DNA of 47,277 bases from Halolactibacillus halophilus (GCF_900115605.1 NZ_FOXC01000022.1:1-47277), one strand, 5' to 3'. Shown: positions 25,978 to 34,868, numbered from the stretch's first letter. The notes: generated by a model not told the origin, from the sequence alone. Translations and numbers: made by a program.

Positions 25978-27174
25978 TTAATCAGACAACAGACTAGGTA
26001 ATGAACGTACTTGCTTCTCAAAAAGAAAATACAAAGCAATCGTCAATAATCCTAAGCAACTTATAAACATTGTGAAATATACACCTAATAGCGATGGCAC
26101 TAGACCACCTAATAATGATCCGAGCGGCATAGCAAAGACTAAAATACTATCAAGTACAGATGATACCCTTGCTAATAATTCCTCTTCTATTGACGTCTGA
26201 ATATAAGTGATAAGTAATATATTCATCATTCCAAACGGTATAAATCCAACACCAAAGATAATCGCTGCGATTATAATGTTCGTCATCCATATAGAAGCCC
26301 CCCACATGGTAAAAGAAATAAGTGGTAGAATGACGAGAAGTTTACCTAACGGATATACCATTATTTTCGCAGCAAATGTTAATCCCAACAAATTCCCGAC
26401 TGTCAGGGCAACAATCAAGAACCCGTAATAACCACTCCCACCTTTTTCAAATGCGTAAAGCGGAAGAATGGCTTCAGCTATACCGAATGAAAAATTCGCA
26501 ACGAGAAACGGAAGACTGATAAGAAAAATTTTGGACCTGAAAAAAAATTTTAAACCATCAATTAATTGCTGCTTATAACTAATGAACACTTCTTTCGGTT
26601 GGGTTTTATGTACATGAGTAAACGTTAGTTTACGAAATAAGATAGCTGCAATTAAAAATGTCAGTGCATTAAACAAATATATTTCTTGAATACCTATGAG
26701 TAAGATTGATCCTGCAAAAATAGTCTTCATAACTACATTAATGATCTGTTGCGAACTACTGGCAATTGAATTAAATTGGCCTAGTTGATTTTTATCTACA
26801 ATTAACGGTGCAATCGAAATCTCTGCTGTCCCTTGGAAATTTTCTAAAAGAGAGACGAAAAACATCACAATAAGTATTAAACTAATTGATTCTACTTTAA
26901 ATATCATAGCGATAGGCACAATAAGCATAAGTACAAATTGCATCAGTTGAGAAAAAATCAATACTTTACGCTTATTTAACATTTCAATAATTGGACCTAC
27001 TAAAAAATTTAAACTTTTTGGGATCATCACAAGTGCGGAAGCTAATCCAGTGTAAAAAGCACTACCAGTTAAATCAAACATATACCAAATAATTGCGATT
27101 TCGTACAAGCTATCTCCTGATGAAGATACTAATCTTCCAAATAATAAACGCTTCGTCATTTTGTCATTTAACAT
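25978..27174 (-). CDS. MFS efflux-type transporter
   Basis: A 398-residue integral membrane protein with about twelve hydrophobic helices and the layout of MFS_3-type drug or macrolide exporters. It opens MTKRLLFGRLVSSSGDSLYEIAIIWYM, with a cytoplasmic basic loop (LNKRK) at about residue 67-71 between helices 2 and 3. Twelve helices and a central loop near 195-215 (KTQPKEVFISYKQQL) agree with the family. Substrate unknown. The gene is noticeably richer in A and T than its neighbours and sits with its regulator between core genes (DUF4349 and ddl), which suggests horizontal acquisition. The ribosome binding site is AGGGGTGG. Confidence 0.8.
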   Translation of the reverse strand: MLNDKMTKRLLFGRLVSSSGDSLYEIAIIWYMFDLTGSAFYTGLASALVMIPKSLNFLVGPIIEMLNKRKVLIFSQLMQFVLMLIVPIAMIFKVESISLILIVMFFVSLLENFQGTAEISIAPLIVDKNQLGQFNSIASSSQQIINVVMKTIFAGSILLIGIQEIYLFNALTFLIAAILFRKLTFTHVHKTQPKEVFISYKQQLIDGLKFFFRSKIFLISLPFLVANFSFGIAEAILPLYAFEKGGSGYYGFLIVALTVGNLLGLTFAAKIMVYPLGKLLVILPLISFTMWGASIWMTNIIIAAIIFGVGFIPFGMMNILLITYIQTSIEEELLARVSSVLDSILVFAMPLGSLLGGLVPSLLGVYFTMFISCLGLLTIALYFLFEKQVRSLPSLLSD

Positions 27175-27286
27175 TTTTCCACCCCTGAAATATATTTTAA
27201 CGATTAAATATATTTTATATTATTAAAGAAAAATGTCAAGCGTCCTATAAACCAATACAAATAGTTAAAACCACTTAAAACCTAAC

Positions 27287-27323
27287 AAAAAAATACCAAT
27301 ACTTATAAAATAATAAGCATTGG
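27287..27323 (-). terminator. Terminator after ddl
   Basis: On the minus strand CCAATGCTTAT and ATAAGTATTGG arms (27313-27323 and 27296-27306) around a six-base loop are followed by TATTTTTTTG, a good intrinsic terminator just after ddl. Confidence 0.8.
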
Positions 27324-27338
27324 CGTTATATATATCCA

Positions 27339-28436
27339 TTAGTCTCTTGCACTTTTAAGTTTTCGTTTTCGTTCGTGACGCTCAAAAGCTAGTTTGATTA
27401 ACGTATCAATCAGATTTGGATAACTTAAACCAGATAGCGTCCAAAGACGTGGATACATACTGATTTTTGTGAAGCCTGGTATTGTGTTGACTTCATTAAT
27501 GATTAATGTATTATTTTCTTTTAAGAAGAAATCAACCCGAGCCATGCCTTCACAGTCAAGTGTTTGAAATACTTTCACAGCTTCTGTTTGTATCTGTTCG
27601 ACTTGTTCTGGCGTTAAGTCGGCCGGTGCCGATAAAACGGCGCCTGACTCATCAATGTACTTTGATTCGTATGAATAAAAATCTGTTTGCGGTAAAATTT
27701 CGCCGATCACCGATGCTTTTGGCGCGGCATTACCTAAGACCGCACACTCGACCTCACGTCCTTTTACCGCTTCTTCAACGAGGACTTTATCATCATATAA
27801 AAAGGCATCTTGAATCGCCGTTGTGAAACTTACTTCATCTGTAGCCTTACTTACCCCGACCGATGAACCTTGATTAGCAGGCTTAATAAAGACAGGTAAG
27901 CCGAGCATTTCCTTAACAATTTTAAAGTCAATCGATGCTTGTTCATGCACTTTAAACACAAGACCAGTCGCCACTTTTAATCCGCACTCTTTCAATAAAC
28001 GCTTGGTAAAATCTTTATCCATACTAACAGCTGAACCGAGTAAGTCAACGCCGACAAACGGTAAGTTTAAGGTACGTACTAACCCTTGTAAACTACCATC
28101 TTCACCAAGTGTTCCGTGAATGACTGGGAATACGACATCAATTTGTTTAATCGGTTCATTTGTTTTACTGTTGATAATTTGAGCACGGTCTTGCCCAGGA
28201 ATAACTGCAATCGCTTCACCGGTTAAATGCAAACGAATCTTTTTCGCATCATCTGCATCGTCCAAGTAATGGGCTTCATCAAGTAAATGCCACGCTCCTT
28301 GTTTATCTACCCCAATTAAAACGACGTCATAAACCTCTCGGTCAATCGCTTCAATCACATTTTTTGCTGACATGAGCGATACTTCATGTTCAGCTGATTT
28401 ACCACCAAATAAAATGGCAACTGTTTTTTTCGACAT
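27339..28436 (-). CDS. ddl: D-alanine--D-alanine ligase
   Basis: A 365-residue ATP-grasp ligase making the D-Ala-D-Ala dipeptide of peptidoglycan. LFGGKSAEHEVSLMSA at the N-terminus, VIHGTLGEDGSLQG near 115-128, KPANQGSSVGV near 190-200 and EVNTIPGFT in the C-terminal active site are all present. I set ATG 28436 as the start because GAAGGA lies at proper spacing; the longer frame to 28454 has no ribosome binding site. It follows the DUF4064 gene by 24 bases and ends at a terminator. The residue at the second-substrate position could distinguish D-Ala from D-Lac ligases; I did not resolve it. Confidence 0.93.
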   Translation of the reverse strand: MSKKTVAILFGGKSAEHEVSLMSAKNVIEAIDREVYDVVLIGVDKQGAWHLLDEAHYLDDADDAKKIRLHLTGEAIAVIPGQDRAQIINSKTNEPIKQIDVVFPVIHGTLGEDGSLQGLVRTLNLPFVGVDLLGSAVSMDKDFTKRLLKECGLKVATGLVFKVHEQASIDFKIVKEMLGLPVFIKPANQGSSVGVSKATDEVSFTTAIQDAFLYDDKVLVEEAVKGREVECAVLGNAAPKASVIGEILPQTDFYSYESKYIDESGAVLSAPADLTPEQVEQIQTEAVKVFQTLDCEGMARVDFFLKENNTLIINEVNTIPGFTKISMYPRLWTLSGLSYPNLIDTLIKLAFERHERKRKLKSARD

Positions 28437-28460
28437 ACCTATTCCTTCTTTCATTATTAA

Positions 28461-28898
28461 CTATGCAGTAAGTTGCTTTGGTTTCTTAAAGAGGACTAAG
28501 CCACCACTCATCATATACAATAGACTCCCTAACATGGCCGGTGCAAAACCTAAAAAGGCGACTAACGCACCTGAAGCAAGCAGCAAGATCCCAACCATTT
28601 TCGGTTTAATATCTTTCTTTAAGAAGTAGAAACTTAAACCACCCGTAATTACTGTGGCCACACTTAAGATAAGAATCAAAATACCACCTGACTGCAAGTT
28701 ATCTCGGAATACCGTAAATTCTGGTAGTTCAAAATCATTTTCATTACTTTCTGATAGATCCGTTTGGTAGGATTCATATAACTCCATCGCTCTTGCTTCA
28801 TCATTATGTACAATTAACATACTAGCACCTTGGACCCCAAAGAAAATATAGACCGCCATACCTAAAATTATTAAAATCTTTTCAAATCGTCGTGACAT
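28461..28898 (-). CDS. DUF4064 small membrane protein
   Basis: A 145-residue protein with an N-terminal membrane helix (about 7-27), an acidic extracytoplasmic segment (about 30-68) and two or three further helices (about 70-92 and 100-135). This is the DUF4064 layout. Function unknown. It lies 24 bases upstream of ddl on the same strand and is probably cotranscribed with it, so an envelope role is a reasonable guess. Confidence 0.75.
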   Translation of the reverse strand: MSRRFEKILIILGMAVYIFFGVQGASMLIVHNDEARAMELYESYQTDLSESNENDFELPEFTVFRDNLQSGGILILILSVATVITGGLSFYFLKKDIKPKMVGILLLASGALVAFLGFAPAMLGSLLYMMSGGLVLFKKPKQLTA

Positions 28899-29133
28899 GT
28901 GTTTGTTTCTCCTCTCAATTGTTTACCTCATGATTATTTTAACATAGTTTATGTCCATTAGACTATCGTTTATCGACCATAGAAAAAGTCATGGCCAACA
29001 TTAACTAAACCTCCACATTCACTTCACTCACATCCGTCATTCACATCTTATTTTTAAATCATTTTTAACTAATCGTTCTATTAATTAGATTGTTATAATA
29101 CGAAACAACTCTAAGCAAATGCCCGCAATCCTA

Positions 29134-29161
29134 TTGAATTTTCTGAAATTTAGCGTATGAT
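29134..29161 (+). promoter_or_regulatory. Candidate glnK promoter
   Basis: TTGAAT (29134-29139), a 16-base spacer and TATGAT (29156-29161) put the start of transcription just before the GlnR/TnrA-like box. A second TATAAT at 29094-29099 lacks a convincing -35. The rest of the 319-base gap back to 28899 shows nothing else. Confidence 0.5.
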
Positions 29162-29179
29162 AATTAACATAACTTACGA

Positions 29180-29196
29180 TGTTAGAAAAGTTAACA
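29180..29196 (+). promoter_or_regulatory. GlnR/TnrA-like operator before glnK
   Basis: TGTTAGAAAAGTTAACA matches the TGTNANAWWWTNTNACA consensus at all but one fixed position. It lies just downstream of the likely promoter, where binding would block transcription, which fits nitrogen control of glnK-amt. Confidence 0.65.
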
Positions 29197-29217
29197 AAGA
29201 GGGGAGCACAATTATTC

Positions 29218-29559
29218 ATGAAAAAAATCGAAGCAATTATTCGCCCAGAAAAGTTCCAAGCATTACGAGACGAATTAGCCTCACATGGATTTTTAGGTTT
29301 AACTGTTACTGAGGTCGCAGGAACCGGTAAACAAAAAGGACAAACCGGCGTTTTCAGAGGCACAAGTTACGAAGTTAAAGTCTTACCTAAAATTAAGATT
29401 GAACTTGTTTTACCACAAGAACGCGCAGATGAAGTTATTGATGTTATTATCGACACCTGCCACACCGATCAAATCGGTGACGGCAAGATTTTCGTTTACA
29501 ATGTTGAAGATGTTGTCAGAATTAGAACAAAAGAGCGCGGCAAACCTGCCGTTTTATAA
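29218..29559 (+). CDS. glnK: P-II nitrogen regulatory protein
   Basis: A 113-residue P-II protein starting MKKIEAIIRPEKF. It has the T-loop segment GKQKGQTGVFRGTSYEV and the C-terminal RIRTKERGKPAV. P-II proteins sense ATP/ADP and 2-oxoglutarate and bind the partner AmtB channel. The Tyr equivalent to the uridylylation site (Tyr51) is present, while the other T-loop tyrosine is Phe. The start at 29218 gives the family's normal length; the earlier in-frame ATG at 29179 lies in the operator. AGGGGAG is 11 bases upstream, a slightly long spacing. The amt gene follows after 14-23 bases. Confidence 0.93.
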   Translation: MKKIEAIIRPEKFQALRDELASHGFLGLTVTEVAGTGKQKGQTGVFRGTSYEVKVLPKIKIELVLPQERADEVIDVIIDTCHTDQIGDGKIFVYNVEDVVRIRTKERGKPAVL

Positions 29560-29582
29560 AATAAAAATAGGAGATGATACAT

Positions 29583-30935
29583 GTGTTTAAAAAAATAGGC
29601 CTTTTACTTTTTATTAGTTTATTTTTAATGTCACCACTTTACGCCGATACCGGTGTAGCCACAACCGAAACCGTCAATATGTTATGGGTTATGATTGGGA
29701 GTGTGTTAGTCTTCTTCATGCACGCAGGATTTGCTTTAGTTGAATCTGGTTTTACTCGAGCAAAGAACTCATTGAATATTATCACAAAGAACTTTTTAAC
29801 GATCAGTATTGGACCGATTGTCTTTTATCTTGTTGGTTACGGGCTGATGTTTGGTGATACTTTTAACGGATTATTCGGATCAGATAGTTTCTTGCTAAGC
29901 GGCGTTGACGACATAGGGTTTTTCGTCTTCCAAGCGATGTTCGTTGCAACTTGTGCGACAATTATCTCAGGTGCCGTTGCTGAGCGGATTAAAATCGGGG
30001 TCTATGTCTTAATTACCATCGCGATGACAAGTGTTATTTACCCTGTTGTCGGCCACTGGATTTGGTCAGATGGTTGGTTAGCTGAATTAGGTTTTACTGA
30101 TTTCGCTGGTTCAACAGTGGTTCACTTAACCGGTGCTGTTGGCGCGTTAACCGTCGTCTTATTCTTAGGACCACGTCTCGGTAAGTATACAAAAGGTAAA
30201 ATCAATGTTATTCCAGGTCACAACATCCCAATGGGCGCACTAGGAGTATTCATTTTATGGTTAGGTTGGTTTGGATTTAACGGCGGCTCAACACTTGCTG
30301 CTGATGCTGAGCTTGTTCCTATGATTATCGCAACAACACTAATGGCAAGTGCCGGTGGTTTATTATCAACGGTTTTATATTCACAACTACGCTTTAAACA
30401 AATCGACGTTTCACTCGCATTAAATGGTGTACTGGCTGGTTTAGTTGGGGTTACCGCTGGGACAGCTGAAGTATCTATTCCTGGTGCGATTGCAATCGGT
30501 GCCGTCTCTGGTGTGATTTTAGTTGAAGGTATTACTTTCATTGACCGCGTACTAAAAATTGATGATCCCGTTGGAGCAACAACTGTCCACGGACTCTCAG
30601 GTATTTGGGGTACACTAGCGGTAGGTTTATTCTCGGTTGAATCCGGCTTATTTTACGGCCACGGTTTAAGTCAATTCTTAATCCAAGGTCTAGGCGTCTT
30701 AGCAGTAATTGCGTGGACAATGGCGTCAGTAGGTGTTGTCACCTTCGTCATTACTCGCTTTACATCTATTCGCGTATCAGAAGAAGAAGAGCGTATTGGA
30801 CTTGATATCTCTGAACACGGCTCTAGCGCGTATCAATTTAATGATACCTTCTCGAGTAAAGAAGCGATTCAACCGACAGGTGCTTTTGAACTGGCTGACA
30901 GACTGAATCAGCTATCTGAGTCAAAAGCTACCTAA
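29583..30935 (+). CDS. amt: Ammonium transporter
   Basis: A channel-type transporter of about 450 residues with a cleavable signal-like N-terminus (to about residue 22, SPLYADTG) and eleven membrane helices. Amt landmarks include FFMHAGFALVESGFTRAKN, GHWIWSDGWLAELG, DFAGSTVVHLTGAVGA with the pore His, and THGLSGIWG-like VHGLSGIWGTLAVG. I prefer the GTG start at 29583, spaced nine bases after GGAG; the ATG at 29574 overlaps that ribosome binding site. It is cotranscribed with glnK, whose product is expected to gate it. A terminator follows at 30974. Confidence 0.93.
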   Translation: MFKKIGLLLFISLFLMSPLYADTGVATTETVNMLWVMIGSVLVFFMHAGFALVESGFTRAKNSLNIITKNFLTISIGPIVFYLVGYGLMFGDTFNGLFGSDSFLLSGVDDIGFFVFQAMFVATCATIISGAVAERIKIGVYVLITIAMTSVIYPVVGHWIWSDGWLAELGFTDFAGSTVVHLTGAVGALTVVLFLGPRLGKYTKGKINVIPGHNIPMGALGVFILWLGWFGFNGGSTLAADAELVPMIIATTLMASAGGLLSTVLYSQLRFKQIDVSLALNGVLAGLVGVTAGTAEVSIPGAIAIGAVSGVILVEGITFIDRVLKIDDPVGATTVHGLSGIWGTLAVGLFSVESGLFYGHGLSQFLIQGLGVLAVIAWTMASVGVVTFVITRFTSIRVSEEEERIGLDISEHGSSAYQFNDTFSSKEAIQPTGAFELADRLNQLSESKAT

Positions 30936-30973
30936 GTAGACATCGATTATGATGTACACTAATCCCCCTTGTT

Positions 30974-31002
30974 GGCTGTACCATTTGGTACAGCCATCTT
31001 TT
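30974..31002 (+). terminator. Terminator after amt
   Basis: GGCTGTACC and GGTACAGCC around ATTT (30974-30995) are followed by a T-run. Confidence 0.85.
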
Positions 31003-31021
31003 TTATAAAAAATAAAACAAA

Positions 31022-31060
31022 AAAACAGACAGGTAAGCGATGAGCTTATCTGTCTGTTTT
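31022..31060 (-). terminator. Terminator after the PfpI-family gene
   Basis: AAAACAGACAG and CTGTCTGTTTT arms with an inner GTAAGC/GCTTA pairing lie just beyond the stop of the minus-strand gene at 31064, with A/T-rich flanks. Confidence 0.75.
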
Positions 31061-31063
31061 ACT

Positions 31064-31594
31064 TTATAAATCTTTAACAACCGCTTCGATAATTGTTTCC
31101 ATATACTGCGGTAAGTCGCTTGGTCGTCGACTTGAGATAATATGTCCGGATTTAACGACAGGTTCATCAATCCATGTCGCACCTGCATTTTTTAAATCAT
31201 CGATGAGGGCCGGCGTACTTGTGACTGTCGCTCCTTCTACAATATCAGCTGAGATTAACACCCAACCTGCGTGACAAATCTGACCAATTACTTTTTTATC
31301 TTGATCCATCGCTTTAACAATATTTAAGACACTGTCATAGCGACGTAATTTATCCGGTGCCCAGCCACCTGGGACGAGTAACACGTCATAATCATCCGGG
31401 TTAATATCTTCAAACGCATGGGTTGATTCACAAGGGACACCGTACTTCCCAGTGTATACTTTGCCTTTTTCTGTACCCGCTATATCCACTGTTGCACCTG
31501 CTTCTCGCATTCTAAGGACAGGATACCATAATTCTAAATCTTCAAACGCTTCATCAACCACTTGTAAAACTTTTGTATCTTTTAACTTCATCAC
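31064..31594 (-). CDS. DJ-1/PfpI family protein
   Basis: A 176-residue protein of the DJ-1/PfpI fold. The nucleophile-elbow cysteine is Cys107 in GQICHAGW, preceded by VLLVPGGWAPD near 71-81, with the acidic partner in the first part (DEAFEDLELWYP). Family members act as proteases, glyoxalases/deglycases or stress proteins; which applies here is not visible. GTG 31594 has an AAAGGAGG seven bases upstream; the adjacent ATG 31591 is equally possible. Flanked by terminators, it is a single-gene unit. Confidence 0.85.
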   Translation of the reverse strand: MMKLKDTKVLQVVDEAFEDLELWYPVLRMREAGATVDIAGTEKGKVYTGKYGVPCESTHAFEDINPDDYDVLLVPGGWAPDKLRRYDSVLNIVKAMDQDKKVIGQICHAGWVLISADIVEGATVTSTPALIDDLKNAGATWIDEPVVKSGHIISSRRPSDLPQYMETIIEAVVKDL

Positions 31595-31674
31595 TCGTTA
31601 ACCTCCTTTTATTTTTCTTCCTTCTATGTGTTTAACCGTAAAATACCCGAGTTAAACTCCACCTTTTGTTGGAG

Positions 31675-32310
31675 TTATCTGTATGACGAAAGAAATGATA
31701 GAACACGCGCTGAAACATCGTGTTGATAACCAATTTCTGAAATAACAGCGGCCCCGTCAATCTTAAGAGCTTTCAATTGAGGCATATCTTTAGCAGTTAA
31801 ACCACCAATGGCAACAATAGGGGTATCCTCTAGGTGAGTTTTAATGGTTTTTAACCCTGAAAAGCCTATTGGTGTTTTCGCATCCGTTTTTGTTTTGGTC
31901 GGATAAATCGGTCCTACCCCGACATAGTCAGCCCCTTGGTCTTGTGCTATGATTGCTTCTTTTAGATTAGTGGCTGATATGCCGATAAACATATCCTTCG
32001 GTAATACCTGTCTTGCCTCTTCAATTGATTGATCATCTTGACCGAGATGAAGACCATCAGCACCTAGTGTTAGCGCCAGGTCAAGGTCGTCATTCACAAC
32101 AAATGGTACACGATATTGTCTGCATAGTGCTTTTACTTTATACCCGTATTCAATAAGGGCGGCACCCTTGAGTGCAAACGGGCCCTTTTCTCGTAGTTGA
32201 AACATTGTCACACCGCTCTTAAGGGCCGCTTCAATAATTGGGAGACTACCTTCCTCCAAATAAGCTTCACCAAAAATAAAATACAACCTCAACCATTCGC
32301 GCTGAAACAT
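31675..32310 (-). CDS. thiE: Thiamine-phosphate synthase
   Basis: A 211-residue TIM-barrel enzyme that couples hydroxymethylpyrimidine pyrophosphate with thiazole phosphate. Motifs include GVTMFQLREKGPF, VPFVVNDDLDLALTLGADGLHLGQDD, GADYVGVGPIYPTKTK and VAIGGL. Its ATG shares one base with the thiM stop (TAATG), indicating translational coupling. Last gene of thiD-thiM-thiE. Confidence 0.95.
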   Translation of the reverse strand: MFQREWLRLYFIFGEAYLEEGSLPIIEAALKSGVTMFQLREKGPFALKGAALIEYGYKVKALCRQYRVPFVVNDDLDLALTLGADGLHLGQDDQSIEEARQVLPKDMFIGISATNLKEAIIAQDQGADYVGVGPIYPTKTKTDAKTPIGFSGLKTIKTHLEDTPIVAIGGLTAKDMPQLKALKIDGAAVISEIGYQHDVSARVLSFLSSYR

Positions 32311-33098
32311 TATCGCATCACCTCAATCATCGCACGCTTTTCCCATTCAGAAACAGTTAAAGCTGCTAACTGATCAATAAACTGCACCTGAAAAGAACCG
32401 GGTAGCTTAGATTTTTCTGCCGCCATTTCACTTGCGACCGTATAAAAGCTGACCGCTTCGGTTGCTGCTTCAATATAATGCCCATCATCAGCTACAGCTA
32501 AAAAGGCAGCAATGACAGAAGTAAGTAAACAGCCAGTCCCAGTGACTTGCTTAAGTGCCGGTGAACCGTTTTTCAGTTTAGAAAGAATGTTACCGTTATA
32601 AATGATATCTTCTTTTCCGGTCACAACAACCGGGATACGGTATCGTCGGTAAAAGGCTCTGGCAACGGCCGTTGCGTCTGTCTCAATACCCCCTTCAACA
32701 CCCTTGCCAGCTTGTTTAAGTAAGACAAGCGTCATAATTTCTGCCGCATTACCTCTGATAAGACTAACCTTTAACGTCTCTAGTAAATGTAAAACAACAC
32801 GCATTCGGTAATCAGATGCGCCAACACCAACCGGGTCTAACACAATTGGGATCTTTTTTTCCGTTGCTTTTTTTCCCGCAACTTGCATCGCTTGAAATAC
32901 CGGTTCTGTGATTGTACCGATATTCAAAACGAGCGCATCAGCAATATTAATGATATCCGTCATCTCTTCTTGTTCATGCGCCATAAGTGGCGAGGCACCG
33001 ATCGCATAAAGACCATTGGCGGTAATATTCATCACCACTTGATTGGTGATGTTGTGAATGAGTGGCGCACGATCTTTAACTAATTCTGCGTAGGTCAT
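32310..33098 (-). CDS. thiM: Hydroxyethylthiazole kinase
   Basis: A 262-residue kinase of the ribokinase-like fold that phosphorylates the thiazole moiety for salvage. APLIHNITNQVVMN, DALVLNIGT, DPVGVGAS, IRGNAAEI and the ATP/anion-hole motif QVTGTGCLLTSVIAAF mark the family. It overlaps thiD by four bases and thiE by one. Presence of thiM with thiD and thiE but no thiC or thiG in the window suggests a salvage unit. Confidence 0.95.
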   Translation of the reverse strand: MTYAELVKDRAPLIHNITNQVVMNITANGLYAIGASPLMAHEQEEMTDIINIADALVLNIGTITEPVFQAMQVAGKKATEKKIPIVLDPVGVGASDYRMRVVLHLLETLKVSLIRGNAAEIMTLVLLKQAGKGVEGGIETDATAVARAFYRRYRIPVVVTGKEDIIYNGNILSKLKNGSPALKQVTGTGCLLTSVIAAFLAVADDGHYIEAATEAVSFYTVASEMAAEKSKLPGSFQVQFIDQLAALTVSEWEKRAMIEVMR

Positions 33099-33946
33099 GA
33101 CCTTTCACCTTCTCGTATTTTTTCACAAATTTTTATATCATTCGGCACACCTTTTAGCCGGTAACCAAAATGATTCGTCGGTCCGTTACCATGTCCGAGG
33201 TCAATGCCGTAAAAAATCGCGTCATGGATAAATGCTTTCCCTAAACTGGCCGCATTAAAAACCCCCTGACCTTTTGCGAGTTCTGCGGTAATCACCGCAC
33301 TATACGTACAACCTGTCCCATGTGTATGTTTTGTTTTGATTCGTTCCTTTGTTAAGTATCGGGTATCTTTACCATCATAAAAGACATCGGTCGCTTCATC
33401 GGTTAAATGCCCACCTTTTACAACTGCAGCACTTGCACCTAACACATGCACCAGATCTTTCGCCGCTTCTGCCATCTCCTCGACGGTTGTAATTGAGCGG
33501 TCCAATAACAGACGTGCTTCTTTTAAATTTGGCGTCACTAGCGTTGCTTTTGGAATTAATACGTCGCGAATAACCGCACGAGAACTTTCTTCCATTAAGA
33601 CATCACCACTTGTTGCAACCATGACCGGGTCTAGTACATACGGAATATCAGGGTATTGTTCTAAATAATCACTAATTAATAGCATCATCTCTTCAGTCGC
33701 AATCATGCCTGTTTTAATAGCATCTGGTTGAATGTCATCAAAGACACACGCTAGCTGCTCATTAATCATATCGATTGGTTGATGATGAATTAACGATACA
33801 CCTTGCGTATTTTGTGCTACAACAGACGTGACCACACTCATCCCGTAGACACAACGCTCTTCAAAAGACTTGAGGTCCGCCTGAATACCCGCGCCACCTG
33901 TTGGATCGGTCCCGGCAATCGTAAGTGCTGTTTGAACTTTTTTCAT
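33095..33946 (-). CDS. thiD: Hydroxymethylpyrimidine (phosphate) kinase
   Basis: A 283-residue ribokinase-family enzyme phosphorylating hydroxymethylpyrimidine. TIAGTDPTGGAGIQADLK at the N-terminus, VLDPVMVATSG near 125-135, TPNLKEA and the catalytic THGTGCTYSAVI are present. TIAGTDPTGGAG replaces the commoner TIAGSDSSGGAG, a tolerated variant. I chose ATG 33946 because GGAG lies eight bases upstream; the frame extending to 33985 runs into the riboswitch terminator region. First gene of the thi operon. Confidence 0.93.
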   Translation of the reverse strand: MKKVQTALTIAGTDPTGGAGIQADLKSFEERCVYGMSVVTSVVAQNTQGVSLIHHQPIDMINEQLACVFDDIQPDAIKTGMIATEEMMLLISDYLEQYPDIPYVLDPVMVATSGDVLMEESSRAVIRDVLIPKATLVTPNLKEARLLLDRSITTVEEMAEAAKDLVHVLGASAAVVKGGHLTDEATDVFYDGKDTRYLTKERIKTKHTHGTGCTYSAVITAELAKGQGVFNAASLGKAFIHDAIFYGIDLGHGNGPTNHFGYRLKGVPNDIKICEKIREGERS

Positions 33947-33966
33947 CTTCTCCACTCCTTGTAGAC

Positions 33967-34001
33967 GCAAAAAACCGCTCCTCATAGGTCGAGGAACGGT
34001 T
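33967..34001 (-). terminator. Expression-platform terminator of the TPP riboswitch
   Basis: On the minus strand AACCGTTCCTC and GAGGAGCGGTT arms (33991-34001 and 33973-33983) around a seven-base loop are followed by T's. It lies between the TPP aptamer and thiD. Confidence 0.8.
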
Positions 34002-34048
34002 GTGAGTGTAGATATATAGATAAACGTTTATAAAAACGCTTCGTATCA

Positions 34049-34143
34049 CAAGAGTCCCACTTCCCTACGTTGGTTCTAACCAAATCAGGTTCAAAGGGAC
34101 CAAAGTTATTCACTTTATCTCAGCACAATCTGTGCGCCCCTAG
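34049..34143 (-). ncRNA. TPP riboswitch
   Basis: The minus strand has the THI-element core: AGGGGCGC, GCTGAGAT, CCCTTTGAACCTGAT, GGTTAGAACCA and CGTAGGGAAGTGGG. It binds thiamine pyrophosphate and lowers expression of thiD-thiM-thiE, most likely by allowing the terminator at 33967-34001. Confidence 0.95.
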
Positions 34144-34173
34144 CGGTTTCATCCGTATTTATTTGTTAAGTTA

Positions 34174-34202
34174 ACCATAGTGAATCCCTGTTGGTTTGTC
34201 AA
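34174..34202 (-). promoter_or_regulatory. Promoter of the thi operon
   Basis: A perfect TTGACA (34197-34202) is followed after 17 bases by TATGGT (34174-34179), about 30 bases before the riboswitch. It abuts the stop codon of the signal peptidase gene. Confidence 0.75.
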
Positions 34203-34204
34203 GT

Positions 34205-34741
34205 TTAATGAAGCAACCCAATATCCTCTGGCGGCCAAATACGAAAAACAATTTCACCAATCACACTGTCTTCTTCGATGACACCAAAGTAGCGACTATC
34301 TCGACTATCCGGCCGATTATCACCTAAGACAAAATACATCCCATCCGGCACTTCTGTTAAGCCCAGTTCATTCATACTAAAATCATTGGTGTATGAGTAA
34401 CCATCTAATTCACTTAAGACATCTTCTAAGTAGACTTCTGAATAACTGACACCATTAATGAATAACACATCATCTTTCACTTCAACATAGTCACCCGGTA
34501 AACCAATGATCCGCTTCACATAATTCTCTTCAACAACAGAGTCTGGTGCAATAAAAGCGATTTGATCAAACCGTTCTAACTCACCTAATTTACTTATAAT
34601 AATCCGGTCACCATCATGCAAGGTCGGTTCCATTGACGTCCCTTTAACAACAGACGGCGTCATCACAAATTCTCTCACAACAAGTACAATCACCAATGCA
34701 ATCACAATGGCTTTGATCCAAGAAATCAACTCTTTTACCAT
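34205..34741 (-). CDS. lepB: Type I signal peptidase
   Basis: A 178-residue membrane protease that removes signal peptides. One N-terminal membrane anchor spans about residues 8-25. The catalytic Ser36 sits in GTSMEPTLHDGDRI, Lys76 in YVKRIIGLPGD, and FVLGDNRPDSRDSR forms the conserved box E. The short form with a single anchor is the Gram-positive SipS type. It stands alone, and its stop is next to the -35 of the thi promoter. Bacillaceae usually carry several such genes, so the symbol is generic. Confidence 0.92.
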   Translation of the reverse strand: MVKELISWIKAIVIALVIVLVVREFVMTPSVVKGTSMEPTLHDGDRIIISKLGELERFDQIAFIAPDSVVEENYVKRIIGLPGDYVEVKDDVLFINGVSYSEVYLEDVLSELDGYSYTNDFSMNELGLTEVPDGMYFVLGDNRPDSRDSRYFGVIEEDSVIGEIVFRIWPPEDIGLLH

Positions 34742-34819
34742 CTTTAACCCTCATTTATCTGTTTTTTTCTTATTATACGCGCTTTCCATAAGAAAATCCA
34801 TGATTACACTAAACAGACA

Positions 34820-34851
34820 AAAAACCTCATGCCCGTAAGCATAAGGTTTTT
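34820..34851 (-). terminator. Terminator after the flavodoxin gene
   Basis: AAAACCT-C-ATGC and GCATAAGGTTTT arms around CCGTAA, with A/T flanks, lie just beyond the flavodoxin stop at 34869. Confidence 0.75.
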
Positions 34852-34868
34852 ATCAATTCGTTACGTAA

